From Sagittula stellata E-37 (GTDB lineage: Bacteria > Pseudomonadota > Alphaproteobacteria > Rhodobacterales > Rhodobacteraceae), in the NCBI RefSeq assembly GCF_039724765.1, contig NZ_CP155729.1, forward strand, positions 868,001 to 932,000: a stretch of DNA of 64,000 bases, written 5' to 3'. A program made the translations under genes and the position numbers. Below the pieces are notes generated by a model. It saw nothing but the letters and a program-made list of their open reading frames with translations, did no database searches and had not been told where the DNA came from. Every line of letters starts with the position of its first letter. Position 1 is the stretch's first letter. This document shows positions 23,608 to 32,010 of the stretch, piece after piece.

Positions 23608-25533
23608 TCAGCTTGAGACCTGTTCGCGCAGGATGGAGGCGGTCAGCGAGACCATCAGGTAGGCGCCCGCGAAGATCAGGAAGGCCAGGATCGTGTTCTC
23701 GAACTTGCGCGGATAGCTGGGGTCCTCCGAGGCCACCGGTGTCACCGAGGTGGTCATGTAGCGCGCCTGGCTGTCGGCTTCGCGCCGGGCAGTTTCCAGA
23801 CGCTCCAGCGCGGTCTGCAGCATCAGGTCGCGCGTGGCCAGGTCTGCTTCGGCCAGCTTGATCTGGACGGCCATTTCCGCCAGCGACTGCTCGCCGGTCG
23901 TGGCGGTCGTCATCTCGGCATTCAGCGTCGCCAGCAAAGCCTCGAGCCGGCGGATATCGCCACGGGTCCCGTCAACCTTGGCCTGGTTCGGGCGCGAGTT
24001 GTCGAGCAGGGCCTGCAGTTGCAGCTTCTTCTCCTGAAGTTCCAGTTCTCGTGTGTTGATCTGGGCGCGGAGCGCGCCGATCCGGCCCTCGGGGTCGACG
24101 ATGTTGCCTTCCTGCTGGAGACGCACGAGCTTTTCCTGCGCCTCGCGGCGGTCGGTCTCGGCCTTGTTGAGGTTCACGAGGGCCGAATCGACGGAGTCGT
24201 TGCGTTTTCGGGCGGTCAGGTTGTCGATGCGTTCTTCGGCATAGCCAATCAGTGCACGACTGAACTTTGCCGCCAGTTCGGGATCGGCCGCCGTCACTTC
24301 CATCTTGATGACGCCCTCAGTCGGATCGAAGCTGATCTGCACGCTCTTCTTGTAAAGCTTGTAAGCGTCTTCGTTAGAGGCGTCGGGATCGAGGCGCTGG
24401 ATCGGGTCGATGGACGGCTGCGAGAAATGTTCCTTGAAGCCCTCGTCCTGTTCGAGACGCATCATGACTTCCTTCGACTGAAGGTAGCTTTGCGTGGCGA
24501 TTGCGTCCTGGGCCGTGTCGAAGGCAGAGCCGCGAAGCAGGCTGGGCATGGCGGACCCTGCGCCGTCGTTCTTGAGGATCAGGAACTCCGACTTGGTCGC
24601 GTACATCGGGGTGGCGACGTTGTAGTAATAATACCCCATCACGATCGTCGGCAGCAGCACGAACACGGCGAGCCGGACCATGAGCAAGAGCGTCTTCTTG
24701 CGCCGCCGCTGCGCAAGGTCCTTCTGGATACGTTTGATTTCGACCGCTCGCCGCTCGGCGGGGCTGATCGTTTCCGTCGACGGAAGCTTGTTCTTCTCCA
24801 CCTCGACGGTCTGGGGAAGCTGTACCTTGACCTGTTCCGGTTCCATCTTGGCGTCTGCGGGCTTGACCAGTTCCAGCATGTTGGTGCGCTGGAACGGGTC
24901 GATGCCGCGTGCGCGCAACAAACGCACCGCGTCGAAATCGGAGGTCGGTGCAAGGCCGTGTTTCTGCGCGACACGACGGGCCATACGCAACTGGCGTCCG
25001 GTCAGACCCTCGTGCCGGATCGCGTCCATGTCGGTTTCGCCCGCGACCTGCGCGGCAGAGGCCACGTCACCGCTGCGGGGGCCTTCAGAGGGGTGGGGCT
25101 GTGACTGCGCCTGCGCCGCCTGAGCGGTGGATGCGGTAGAGCCGGTTTGCGAGAACATCGGCCGCGACTGCGCCGTGGTGGTGGGACGCACCGAAGCCTC
25201 GACCTGTGCGCGGGTCTGCGACACGGCCTGTGTGGGTGCCTGCGATTGGGTCTGTTGCGCGGGCGGCCGCGCCGCGAGCCGTTCGCCGGCATCTGCGGGC
25301 GAGGCGGCCCGGGCGGGCCCGGGCGCCGGGCGGGGGGCGGGACGCGGCGCGCTCCCATCCTCCGCGGGACGGCGCGACAGGCTGGCCGTCGGCTGGGTGG
25401 GCGGCTGTTGCGCGCCGGAGACGGGGCGCGCCGGTGCTTCGGCCGCGATGCGGTCCGTGCCGGATGCGGGATCCGCCGAGGTCGTCGGCGACCTGCGGAT
25501 CCTGAACTTCTTAGCCTTGGGTTTCGTAGTCAT
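23608..25533 (-). CDS. kpsE: capsule polysaccharide export inner-membrane protein (KpsE/BexC-like)
   Basis: A 641-residue Wzz/KpsE-type co-polymerase. Residues 1 to about 170 are a low-complexity cytoplasmic extension rich in Pro, Ala, Gln, Ser and Thr. A conserved-looking patch (RQLRMARRVAQKHGLAPTS) follows, then the first TM (VRLAVFVLLPTIVMGYYYY, about 300-320), a periplasmic domain with long coiled-coil segments (RIGALRAQINTRELELQEKK), and a C-terminal TM (ILAFLIFAGAYLMVSLTAS). It spans the periplasm to couple the KpsMT ABC exporter to the outer-membrane channel. The gene overlaps kpsT by 23 bases. No kpsM or kpsD is adjacent. The N-terminal extension is much longer than in E. coli KpsE (about 380 residues in total). 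Confidence 0.85.
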   Translation of the reverse strand: MTTKPKAKKFRIRRSPTTSADPASGTDRIAAEAPARPVSGAQQPPTQPTASLSRRPAEDGSAPRPAPRPAPGPARAASPADAGERLAARPPAQQTQSQAPTQAVSQTRAQVEASVRPTTTAQSRPMFSQTGSTASTAQAAQAQSQPHPSEGPRSGDVASAAQVAGETDMDAIRHEGLTGRQLRMARRVAQKHGLAPTSDFDAVRLLRARGIDPFQRTNMLELVKPADAKMEPEQVKVQLPQTVEVEKNKLPSTETISPAERRAVEIKRIQKDLAQRRRKKTLLLMVRLAVFVLLPTIVMGYYYYNVATPMYATKSEFLILKNDGAGSAMPSLLRGSAFDTAQDAIATQSYLQSKEVMMRLEQDEGFKEHFSQPSIDPIQRLDPDASNEDAYKLYKKSVQISFDPTEGVIKMEVTAADPELAAKFSRALIGYAEERIDNLTARKRNDSVDSALVNLNKAETDRREAQEKLVRLQQEGNIVDPEGRIGALRAQINTRELELQEKKLQLQALLDNSRPNQAKVDGTRGDIRRLEALLATLNAEMTTATTGEQSLAEMAVQIKLAEADLATRDLMLQTALERLETARREADSQARYMTTSVTPVASEDPSYPRKFENTILAFLIFAGAYLMVSLTASILREQVSS

Positions 25534-26170
25534 ACAATTGCTTCGCTTCTTCCAAGGAATCGAACATATGAAGCTGACCGTCCATCAGGACCGCCGCCTT
25601 TTTCGCAAACTTTTCCAGGACCTTCGGTTGGTGCGATACGATGATGATCGTCGTCGTGCGCAGCCGTTCCGCAAGCAAGTCGCCGGCCTTCTGGTTGAAC
25701 TCCGCGTCGGTAGAGTTCGGCATGCCTTCGTCGATCAGGTACATGTCGAAGTCCAGCGCCAGCATCAGGGCAAAGGTGAACCGCGCCCGCATACCGGACG
25801 AATAGGTGCCAATGGGTTGGTCGAAGTACTCCTTCAGACCGCAGAGCCACCGGCAGAAGCTTTCGACGTAGTCCGGATCGAGCCCGTACATCTTGGCGAT
25901 GAACCGGGCATTTTCCTTCGCCGAGATCTTCGAGACGACGCCGCCCATGAAGCCCAGCGGAAAGGAGATCCGGCAGCCGCGCCGTATCTCTCCTTCATCA
26001 GGCTTTTCCAGACCGGCCATCATTCGGATGATTGTCGTCTTGCCCGTACCGTTTGGCGCGAGAATGCCAAGGGATTCACCCAGTTCGACACGGAACGACG
26101 CCCGGTCAAGGATCACCTTGCGCTGGGTGCCGGTCCAGAAGGACTTCGATACCATGTCGAATTCTAGCAT
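25511..26170 (-). CDS. kpsT: capsule polysaccharide ABC exporter ATPase (KpsT-like)
   Basis: A 219-residue ABC ATPase of the polysaccharide-export type: Walker A APNGTGKTTIIRMM, a diverged signature YSSGMRARFTFAL and Walker B DMYLIDEGMPNSTD (the Glu and relaxed signature are as in KpsT/Wzt). It would drive export of capsular polysaccharide through a KpsM permease not present in the window. It is first in a two-gene operon with kpsE. A promoter-like sequence lies about 75-100 bases upstream. Confidence 0.88.
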   Translation of the reverse strand: MLEFDMVSKSFWTGTQRKVILDRASFRVELGESLGILAPNGTGKTTIIRMMAGLEKPDEGEIRRGCRISFPLGFMGGVVSKISAKENARFIAKMYGLDPDYVESFCRWLCGLKEYFDQPIGTYSSGMRARFTFALMLALDFDMYLIDEGMPNSTDAEFNQKAGDLLAERLRTTTIIIVSHQPKVLEKFAKKAAVLMDGQLHMFDSLEEAKQLYDYETQG

Positions 26171-26244
26171 TCAGGGCTGCTCCCCGTTTTCGCCCGTTAT
26201 CCTCGTGGCGAGTTTGGATTTTATTAAAAAATGAATTTGGCCAC

Positions 26245-26273
26245 ATTATGACCCCGGCCTGAAACAAAGACAA
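26245..26273 (-). promoter_or_regulatory. possible sigma-70-type promoter of kpsT-kpsE
   Basis: On the minus strand TTGTCT (26273-26268) and CATAAT (26250-26245) are separated by exactly 17 bases, in an AT-richer patch of an otherwise GC-rich region upstream of kpsT. Confidence 0.4.
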
Positions 26274-26465
26274 CGTACTCAACCTGTCACGCGCGAAGGT
26301 TTGAAACAGTCCGGGGGCGTTTCGGCGGGGCCTGCGCCTCTTTCCGTGTATCCGGAGCGTCCGGCGGCACCCGGGATGAAAAGATGCTCCCACGCTGGTG
26401 GCAGGCACAGGTGTGCGACGGATCTTTCGGCGCGCACGCGCGGGCGTCGCATCCACGGCTCACAA
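26274..26465. other. remainder of kpsT-nhaA intergenic region
   Basis: With the promoter and terminator listed, the gap from 26171 to 26525 is 355 bases. The part between them shows no gene. Confidence 0.4.
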
Positions 26466-26499
26466 AGAAAAACGGCCGCCGGGATTTGCCGGCGGCCGT
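26466..26499 (-). terminator. intrinsic terminator of nhaA
   Basis: An 11-bp perfect stem ACGGCCGCCGG (26472-26482) / CCGGCGGCCGT (26489-26499) with a 6-base loop. Read leftward it is followed by a T-rich tail (plus strand AAAGAAAA just before the stem). It sits 27 bases after the nhaA stop. Confidence 0.8.
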
Positions 26500-26525
26500 T
26501 GCGATGTCGCGCGCGATCTGACTTT

Positions 26526-27809
26526 TCAGAGCTCCTGTTTGGTCACCCTCGTGACCTTGCCGACGATGATCGAAACCACGGCAGCGAAGAAGCTGAAGAG
26601 TGCGCCCATCTTGGCTGCATCCTGCACCGGACCCGCGTCGAAGGCGACGGAGGCCACGAAGAGCGACACGGTAAAGCCGATGGCCGCAACGCAGCCGATC
26701 ACCACAAGGTCGATGATCCTCATGCCTTCAGGGATGCCCAGCCCAAGCGGGCGCGCGGCGATCCAGCCGAAGATGAAGATGCCGACGGGCTTGCCGACCA
26801 GTAGCCCCGCGAGAACCAGCCAGGTCGCAGGCCCCATGGAAGAGAACTCCACACCTGCGTTCAGCAGTCCGAAGAAGAACAGGATGATCTCGACCGGGTA
26901 TTTCAGCGCGTGTTCCATGGCGTTGAGCAGGTCGTGCAGGTGTTCCTCGGCTGCGGCGAACAGGCCGAAGGCGCGGTCGGCATGCGGAATGGCCGGCACG
27001 ATGGGCAGCAAGCCGAGCGCCGGGTGCAGGCCGGACTTCATGAAGCCGTACCAGGAAACGCAGCCCGCGAGAGCGTAGGGCCAGAACGACAGCGTCTTGC
27101 GGACCCAGGTCGAAGTCGGGCGGTCCTGCTTGCCCACGTCCATCTTGCGGGGGAGCGAGTTGAAAGCGAAGAACGCCACGAGCGACGCACCCACGGACAA
27201 CAACAACCACGCCGGCGCAAGATCGCCCGAGGGGTAGAAGATCGCCAGGATGATAAGGCCTGCGGCATCGTCGGCGATGGCCAGAAGCAGCAGGAAGCGC
27301 ACAGCCGGGTGGCCCGCACCAAAGACCAGTCGCCCGACGAGGTAGCTGAAGGCGATGTCGGTTGCGGTCGGGATGGCCCAGCCGTTCGCCACGGCGCTGT
27401 AGGTTTCGGACCCCATTATCATCGCAAGCCCGAGGTAGACGGCAATCGGGCCGAACATGCCCCCAGCGGTGGCAAACAGCGGCGTCGCGGCCTTCTTGCC
27501 CCTGAGAGAGCCCTGTTCGAGGATCACCGCCTCCCAGACTTCCTTTGCCGCGATGGCGAAGAACAGCGCCATGAGCACGTCGTTGACGAGGTAGTGGAGG
27601 GTCAGCGTCCGGTGGCCGTCGTGGGGATGTCCGATGGGTGCGTGGTCCCAGATCACGAACTCCACGAAGTGGTGATAGGTGTCCGCCCAGTAGTGCGGCT
27701 GCCCGGCGACCGGTGCGATCACGTCGAGGTTGGCCCAGATCAGCGCGATGATGGCGCCGAAGATCAGCAGCAGCGAATAGCTCGCCAGAAAATTCCAGAC
27801 GCGATACAT
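26526..27809 (-). CDS. nhaA: Na+/H+ antiporter NhaA
   Basis: A 427-residue NhaA-family antiporter with about 12 TM helices. It has the family segments MALFFAIAAKEVWEA, GWAIPTATDIAFSYLVGR (TDIAF region) and LLLAIADDAAGLIILAIFY, which contains the paired Asp residues of the ion site (D163/D164 in E. coli). It exchanges cytoplasmic Na+ for H+, useful to a marine organism. It is longer than E. coli NhaA (388), with insertions in the N-terminal loop rich in His. Single gene with its own terminator. Confidence 0.93.
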   Translation of the reverse strand: MYRVWNFLASYSLLLIFGAIIALIWANLDVIAPVAGQPHYWADTYHHFVEFVIWDHAPIGHPHDGHRTLTLHYLVNDVLMALFFAIAAKEVWEAVILEQGSLRGKKAATPLFATAGGMFGPIAVYLGLAMIMGSETYSAVANGWAIPTATDIAFSYLVGRLVFGAGHPAVRFLLLLAIADDAAGLIILAIFYPSGDLAPAWLLLSVGASLVAFFAFNSLPRKMDVGKQDRPTSTWVRKTLSFWPYALAGCVSWYGFMKSGLHPALGLLPIVPAIPHADRAFGLFAAAEEHLHDLLNAMEHALKYPVEIILFFFGLLNAGVEFSSMGPATWLVLAGLLVGKPVGIFIFGWIAARPLGLGIPEGMRIIDLVVIGCVAAIGFTVSLFVASVAFDAGPVQDAAKMGALFSFFAAVVSIIVGKVTRVTKQEL

Positions 27810-28041
27810 GAGGCCCCTCTCCCGTTCCTGCGTTGGTATTTGGGGTTATCCGATTGCGCGCGGCGGGGCAACGCAGGCGGCGGCCAAAATTGCCCGTGCG
27901 TCACGGGTTGAGGTGACTTTGACACTTCCCTGCGCGGTTGGCCGTGTTGCGCGGCCCGGGTCGGGCGCTAACACGCGCCTCTGGGCCCCTAGCGACGGCA
28001 TGGTCCCTTTTGGGGGAGCGTGAGTTCCGGCCGCCGCGCAC
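27810..28041. other. intergenic region
   Basis: 232 bases upstream of nhaA and downstream of the permease gene. Apart from the presumed nhaA promoter nothing is recognised. Confidence 0.4.
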
Positions 28042-29076
28042 TCAGGCGATGGCGTTCCATACCAGCCCGGCGACGATGGAACCCGCCAGCGCAAAGGCCA
28101 GGTAGGCGGCGAAGACGCGCGGTTTGACCAGCGCCCAGACCGCGATGGCGGCGGGGATGCAGCTTACGCCGCCGGCGAGCATGAAGCTCATCGCCGCGCC
28201 ATTCGCCATGCCCATGTTCAGCAATTCGCTGACCAGCGGCACGGCGGCATAGCCGTTCAGGTAGGCGGGCATCCCGACCAGAGCACCCAGCAGGATCGGC
28301 ATCGGCCCGCTGCCCCCCAGGACCGAGGCGACGGCATCGGCCGGCACATAGTGGATCATCACCGCCTCGATGATGTAGGCGAGCGTGAGCCATTTCAGCA
28401 GGAACAGGGCGTTGTCGAGCCCGGCGGTACGGAAGACCTCCCTGCGGTCCGGCTCGTGCCAGAACCGCCAGACCGGTTTGCCCTGGAAGGGTTTCTTCAC
28501 GCCGCAGCAGCCGCCGACCCTGGGCCTTTCGCGCAGCGGGTCGGCGAAGACCGGAGAGGACTTCAGCGCCATGGTGCCAAGACCGCCCAGAAGGCCGATC
28601 CCCACAGCAGCCAGCATTTTGGCGGTCGCGAACTCCATGCCCAGAACCCCCGCCGTGATCGAGAACATCGCCGGGTCCATCAGCGGCGAGGCCAGCCAAA
28701 AAGCCATGACCGCGGACAGCGGCGCGCCGACGGCAAGCAGCGCGGCGATGAAGGGAATGACCTCGCAGGAGCAGAAGGGCGACAACCCGCCCAGCAGCGC
28801 CGCGAAGACGATCATCCGCGTTTCGCGCCCCTCGAACGCCTTGGCCAGCAGGGTTTCCGCCCCCGTCGCCTTCAGGTAGGCGACGGCGAGGACCGCGAAC
28901 AGGATGAACGGCGCCGTGTTCAGCAGTGCCCCGGCGCTGAAGGTGACAGTCGGCCAGAACTGGGGCGTGTCCAGCACCGCCACCGCAAGAAGGATCGCCG
29001 CTGACGCCATCCAGGCCCAGGAGATCCTTGCCCTGAGCTGCGGCCAGAACGGTGTGTTCGAAGACGTATCAGCCAT
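28042..29076 (-). CDS. ArsP/SO_0444-type permease (DUF318 family)
   Basis: A permease of about 344 residues with two five-helix halves. The key segment GGLSPFCSCEVIPFIAALLAVG carries the CSC motif of the DUF318/ArsP_1 family, and the mirror segment GMPAYLNGYAAVPLVSEL is in the second half. The family includes ArsP (organoarsenical efflux) and the SO_0444-type Cu/Zn exporter. The start MADTSSNTPF at 29076 overlaps the end of the arsR gene by 8 bases, so the two are coupled. The ArsR partner points to thiophilic metal(loid) efflux; the exact ion is not determinable. Confidence 0.82.
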   Translation of the reverse strand: MADTSSNTPFWPQLRARISWAWMASAAILLAVAVLDTPQFWPTVTFSAGALLNTAPFILFAVLAVAYLKATGAETLLAKAFEGRETRMIVFAALLGGLSPFCSCEVIPFIAALLAVGAPLSAVMAFWLASPLMDPAMFSITAGVLGMEFATAKMLAAVGIGLLGGLGTMALKSSPVFADPLRERPRVGGCCGVKKPFQGKPVWRFWHEPDRREVFRTAGLDNALFLLKWLTLAYIIEAVMIHYVPADAVASVLGGSGPMPILLGALVGMPAYLNGYAAVPLVSELLNMGMANGAAMSFMLAGGVSCIPAAIAVWALVKPRVFAAYLAFALAGSIVAGLVWNAIA

Positions 29077-29410
29077 TTGGGTTCTCCGTCGCACAGCGCG
29101 CATCGGCGCAGCAGTGCCGCAAAAGGTAATCCGACAGCGCCCGGACTTCCGCGTAGTCCGCTCCGGCGCAGATGATGCTCCGGCCCTGACGCGACTGGGT
29201 CACGAGGCCCGCCGCAGCAAGAATTTTCAGGTGGTGGGTCAGGGTCGATCCGCTGATCCCGCACCGTTCGCCCAACACGCCGATGGGCAGTCCCTCGGAT
29301 CCGGCGCGCACCAGAACGTCCAGCACTGCAAGGCGTTGTTCCGACCCGAGGGCCGCGAACTTCGACGCGGCGGTTTCGGGTGTAAGAGCGTTGTGAGTCG
29401 TTATTTTCAT
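29069..29410 (-). CDS. ArsR/SmtB-family metalloregulator
   Basis: A 113-residue winged-helix repressor: FAALGSEQRLAVLDVLVRAG, HTH GISGSTLTHHLKILAAAGLV, wing QSRQGRSIIC. The C-terminus has vicinal Cys100-Cys101 and Cys106 (HCCADARC), a possible metal(loid) site like type 2 or C-terminal ArsR sites. It controls the downstream permease and probably itself through the palindrome at 29451-29470. The start ATG at 29410 is the only one that gives the family N-terminus. Confidence 0.88.
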   Translation of the reverse strand: MKITTHNALTPETAASKFAALGSEQRLAVLDVLVRAGSEGLPIGVLGERCGISGSTLTHHLKILAAAGLVTQSRQGRSIICAGADYAEVRALSDYLLRHCCADARCATENPNG

Positions 29411-29450
29411 ATTTCTAATATTGTCGAAATGATTTGGTTGCGCAAGCGTC

Positions 29451-29470
29451 ATTTCGATGACGTTCGAAAT
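29451..29470. promoter_or_regulatory. ArsR operator candidate
   Basis: A perfect inverted repeat ATTTCGA-TGACGT-TCGAAAT, 41 bases upstream of the arsR start. A partial second site TGTCGAAAT lies at about 29422-29430. It lies between arsR and the divergent peptidase gene, so it could affect both. Confidence 0.65.
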
Positions 29471-29569
29471 AATGTCTGGCGCGGAGGCGGGCGATTCACA
29501 CGCCGACGCGCCTTGCCAGCAAGTGCGGCGCGGGCGACAGTCGGCGCAGACCAAACGTGGAGTTTCCAG

Positions 29570-30574
29570 ATGCAGCCCGGCCCACTGAACCTCATCACCG
29601 ATGTCGCCGGTCTGCGGGTCGGCAACGCTTCGGACGCCACGTTGAGGTCCGGAACGACCGTCCTGACCGCCGACCGACCCTTTACGGCCTCCGTCGCGGT
29701 GCACGGCGGTGCCCCCGGTACGCGAGAGACCGACCTGCTGGCACCTGACAAATCGGCGCCCGGCGTGGACGCGCTTGTCCTTTCGGGCGGAAGCGCCTTC
29801 GGTCTTGCCGCCGCGCAGGGGGTCATGGATGCGCTGCACGCGCAGGGCAGGGGATTCGAGGTCTTCTCGGCACGTGTGCCCATCGTCCCCGCGGCAATCA
29901 TCTTCGACTTGTTGAACGGCGGTGAAAAGCTCTGGCCCGTGAACCCCTATCCGGAGCTTGGCGCCCGTGCGCTTGCCGCCGCCGACACGACCTTTGCCAT
30001 CGGCACCCGGGGGGCGGGCGCGGGCGCGCAGACGGCGCAGCACAAGGGCGGTCTGGGGTCGGCCTCGCTGGTTCTGGCAGACGGCACCACGGTGGGCGCC
30101 CTTGTCGCGGTGAACCCGATGGGCAGCGTCACGACGCCTTCGGGCCGTCATTTCCACGCGGCCCCTTTCGAGGTGAACGCGGAATTCGGCGGCCTTGGCC
30201 CGGACCCGCACCCCACGCTGGCCCTGCTGCCCAGCCGGAAGGTCAGCGCCATGGCCCAACAGGGCAACACGACAATCGCAATCGTCGCCACCGACGCCGC
30301 GCTCGACAAGGCGCAGTGCAATCGCCTGGCCGTGGCGGCGCACGACGGCATCGCCCGGGCCATCCTTCCGGCGCATTCGCCGATGGACGGGGATCTGGTG
30401 TTCGCCGCCGCGACGGGCGACCGTCCGCTGGTTGAACCCGGGCCGCAGCTTGCCATGATCGGCCATGCCGCCAGCCTTTGCCTCAGCCGCGCCATAGCGC
30501 GCGCGGTGTGGGAAGCAGAGCCGGATCCCTACGATACCCTCCCGGCGATCCGGCGGGAACTGGGTCTCGTCTGA
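29570..30574 (+). CDS. P1 family (DmpA/NylC-like) peptidase
   Basis: A 334-residue N-terminal-nucleophile hydrolase of peptidase family P1. Family features: LITDVAGLRVGNA at the start, GVDALVLSGGSAFGLAAAQGV near residue 65-85, RVPIVPAAIIFDL, and the presumed self-cleavage region ALVAVNPMGS (Gly185/Ser186) followed by the small subunit. Such enzymes cut N-terminal D- or L-amino acids from amides, beta-peptides or nylon oligomers. The open frame extends upstream to 28904, but only the ATG at 29570 gives the family N-terminus. It is transcribed divergently from arsR. Confidence 0.85.
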   Translation: MQPGPLNLITDVAGLRVGNASDATLRSGTTVLTADRPFTASVAVHGGAPGTRETDLLAPDKSAPGVDALVLSGGSAFGLAAAQGVMDALHAQGRGFEVFSARVPIVPAAIIFDLLNGGEKLWPVNPYPELGARALAAADTTFAIGTRGAGAGAQTAQHKGGLGSASLVLADGTTVGALVAVNPMGSVTTPSGRHFHAAPFEVNAEFGGLGPDPHPTLALLPSRKVSAMAQQGNTTIAIVATDAALDKAQCNRLAVAAHDGIARAILPAHSPMDGDLVFAAATGDRPLVEPGPQLAMIGHAASLCLSRAIARAVWEAEPDPYDTLPAIRRELGLV

Positions 30575-30584
30575 GGCGCGAGGT

Positions 30585-31385
30585 TCAGCGCAGGATCGGC
30601 GGTTTGTCGGGGTCGGAGCCCGGCGCAGGGCGTTCGAATTCCACGCGGGGCTGTTCCGGCTCGGGCAGGTCGAACCGAAGTCCGACCCGCGCCAGCCGCG
30701 CGCACATCGGATCGTCGGCCTGCAGAAAGACCACGTCCAGCGCGCCTGCTTCGAGGCCGGAAAAGACCAGCGCCTCCTGTACCGCACCGGCCAGCGCCGG
30801 TTCGGCCCGTTCCGGGGCGCCGACGATTCCCAGCAGGTGACCGCGCCCGCCGCCTTCGTAGCCGACCTCGGCCAGCCAAGCGCAGTCCGCCAGCCCCACC
30901 GCCGTCGCAAGCTTGGCGTCAAGGGTGGTCAGAAGGACCTCGGGCAGGGCGCGCGGAGCCGACAGGCTTTCCGCGCGGGCCTCGGCCATGGCGGGCGCCT
31001 GGGACAGGGTGTCTGCCAGCCAGGCCAGAGCCTCCGGCGGCAGCAGGATCTGGGTCGGGCCGCTTTCGGGGTTGAGCGCCAGGCCGATACCCTGACCGGC
31101 CAGCATCCCAGCAAGGGCACGCCCCGACATGGCGACATATGGAACGGCGCGTCCGGCGAAACCCGACATGCGGGCCTCCCGGTCGAAAACGAGGACGAAG
31201 CGGGCGTCGGCGACGTCGAAGATCTCGGGTTCGATGGTGTCGCCCGCAGGCTCCCGTTCCAGCATCAGGAACAACTCGCTCGACGCCAGCCGGTCGTAGA
31301 ACCGCATACGGGCGTTGTCGTCGTCCGGCGCTGCCTCCATGTCGGCGAAGGCGCGGTCCAGCGCGGTCTCGGGCATGTCAGGCAT
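30585..31385 (-). CDS. SseB-family protein
   Basis: A 266-residue protein with an SseB N-terminal domain (ETALDRAFADMEAAPDDDNA, then RFYDRLASSELFLMLE, and the strand RFVLVFDREARMSGFAG). A C-terminal part resembles the SseB C-terminal domain. The function of SseB-like proteins in alphaproteobacteria is unknown. Its start overlaps the end of the glycosylase gene by 8 bases, so the two are co-transcribed. It ends in a Pro-rich tail. Confidence 0.8.
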   Translation of the reverse strand: MPDMPETALDRAFADMEAAPDDDNARMRFYDRLASSELFLMLEREPAGDTIEPEIFDVADARFVLVFDREARMSGFAGRAVPYVAMSGRALAGMLAGQGIGLALNPESGPTQILLPPEALAWLADTLSQAPAMAEARAESLSAPRALPEVLLTTLDAKLATAVGLADCAWLAEVGYEGGGRGHLLGIVGAPERAEPALAGAVQEALVFSGLEAGALDVVFLQADDPMCARLARVGLRFDLPEPEQPRVEFERPAPGSDPDKPPILR

Positions 31386-31971
31386 CCAGAACCTCTCTGA
31401 CGCGGGCGCGCAAAACGGGCAGCAGATCGTCCGCGAACCAGGGATTGCGCTTCAGCCAACCCGTATTGCGCCACGAGGGATGCGGCAAGGGCAGGGCGTC
31501 GGGCAGAAAGTCGCGCCAGTTGGCCACCGTCTGGGTGACGTTCGATGTCACGCCAAGGTGCCAGCGCTGCGCGATGCCGCCGATGGGCAGGGTCAGGCGG
31601 ACGTCGGACAGGCGGTCCATCAGCGATGCGCGCCATGTCCGGGCGCAGATGGCGGGTGGCGGCAGGTCCGATCCCTTGCGGTAGCCGGGAAAGCAGAACC
31701 CCATCGGCAGGATCGCCACGCGCGTCTCGTCGTAGAACGTCTCTGCGTCGAGGCCGAGCCAGTCCCGCAGCCGGTCGCCCGACGGATCGGTGAAGGGCTT
31801 GCCCGAATGATGCACCTTCATGCCGGGTGCCTGTCCGGCGATCAGCAGGCGCGCGGACGGCTGTGCGCGCAGCACTGGTTGCGGCGCGTGCGCCGTTTCG
31901 GTCGCCGCAAAGCGTTGCTCGCACAGGCGGCAGCCGCGGACGTCGGCGATCAGGGCGGAAAGGTCGGTCAT
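31378..31971 (-). CDS. uracil-DNA glycosylase family protein (Fe-S type)
   Basis: A 197-residue UDG-superfamily enzyme. Motif 1 is GQAPGMKVHHSGKPFTDPSG (residues 46-65) and motif 2 is HPSWRNTGW. Four Cys are placed as in family 4/5 [4Fe-4S] glycosylases: Cys14-x2-Cys17, Cys93 and Cys109. It would excise uracil or deaminated bases from DNA. The usual motif 1 of family 4 has E-D after PG-x; here K-V-H-H stands there, so the activity may differ. First gene of a pair with sseB. Confidence 0.8.
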   Translation of the reverse strand: MTDLSALIADVRGCRLCEQRFAATETAHAPQPVLRAQPSARLLIAGQAPGMKVHHSGKPFTDPSGDRLRDWLGLDAETFYDETRVAILPMGFCFPGYRKGSDLPPPAICARTWRASLMDRLSDVRLTLPIGGIAQRWHLGVTSNVTQTVANWRDFLPDALPLPHPSWRNTGWLKRNPWFADDLLPVLRARVREVLDA

Positions 31972-32010
31972 GCGGTTTAGCTAGGACCGGCAGGTCCGCG
32001 CTTCAACGCA

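Noticed and set aside
28904..29569. Upstream extension of the P1 peptidase frame
   Set aside because: It runs antisense through arsR and the permease gene. The family N-terminus begins at 29570.
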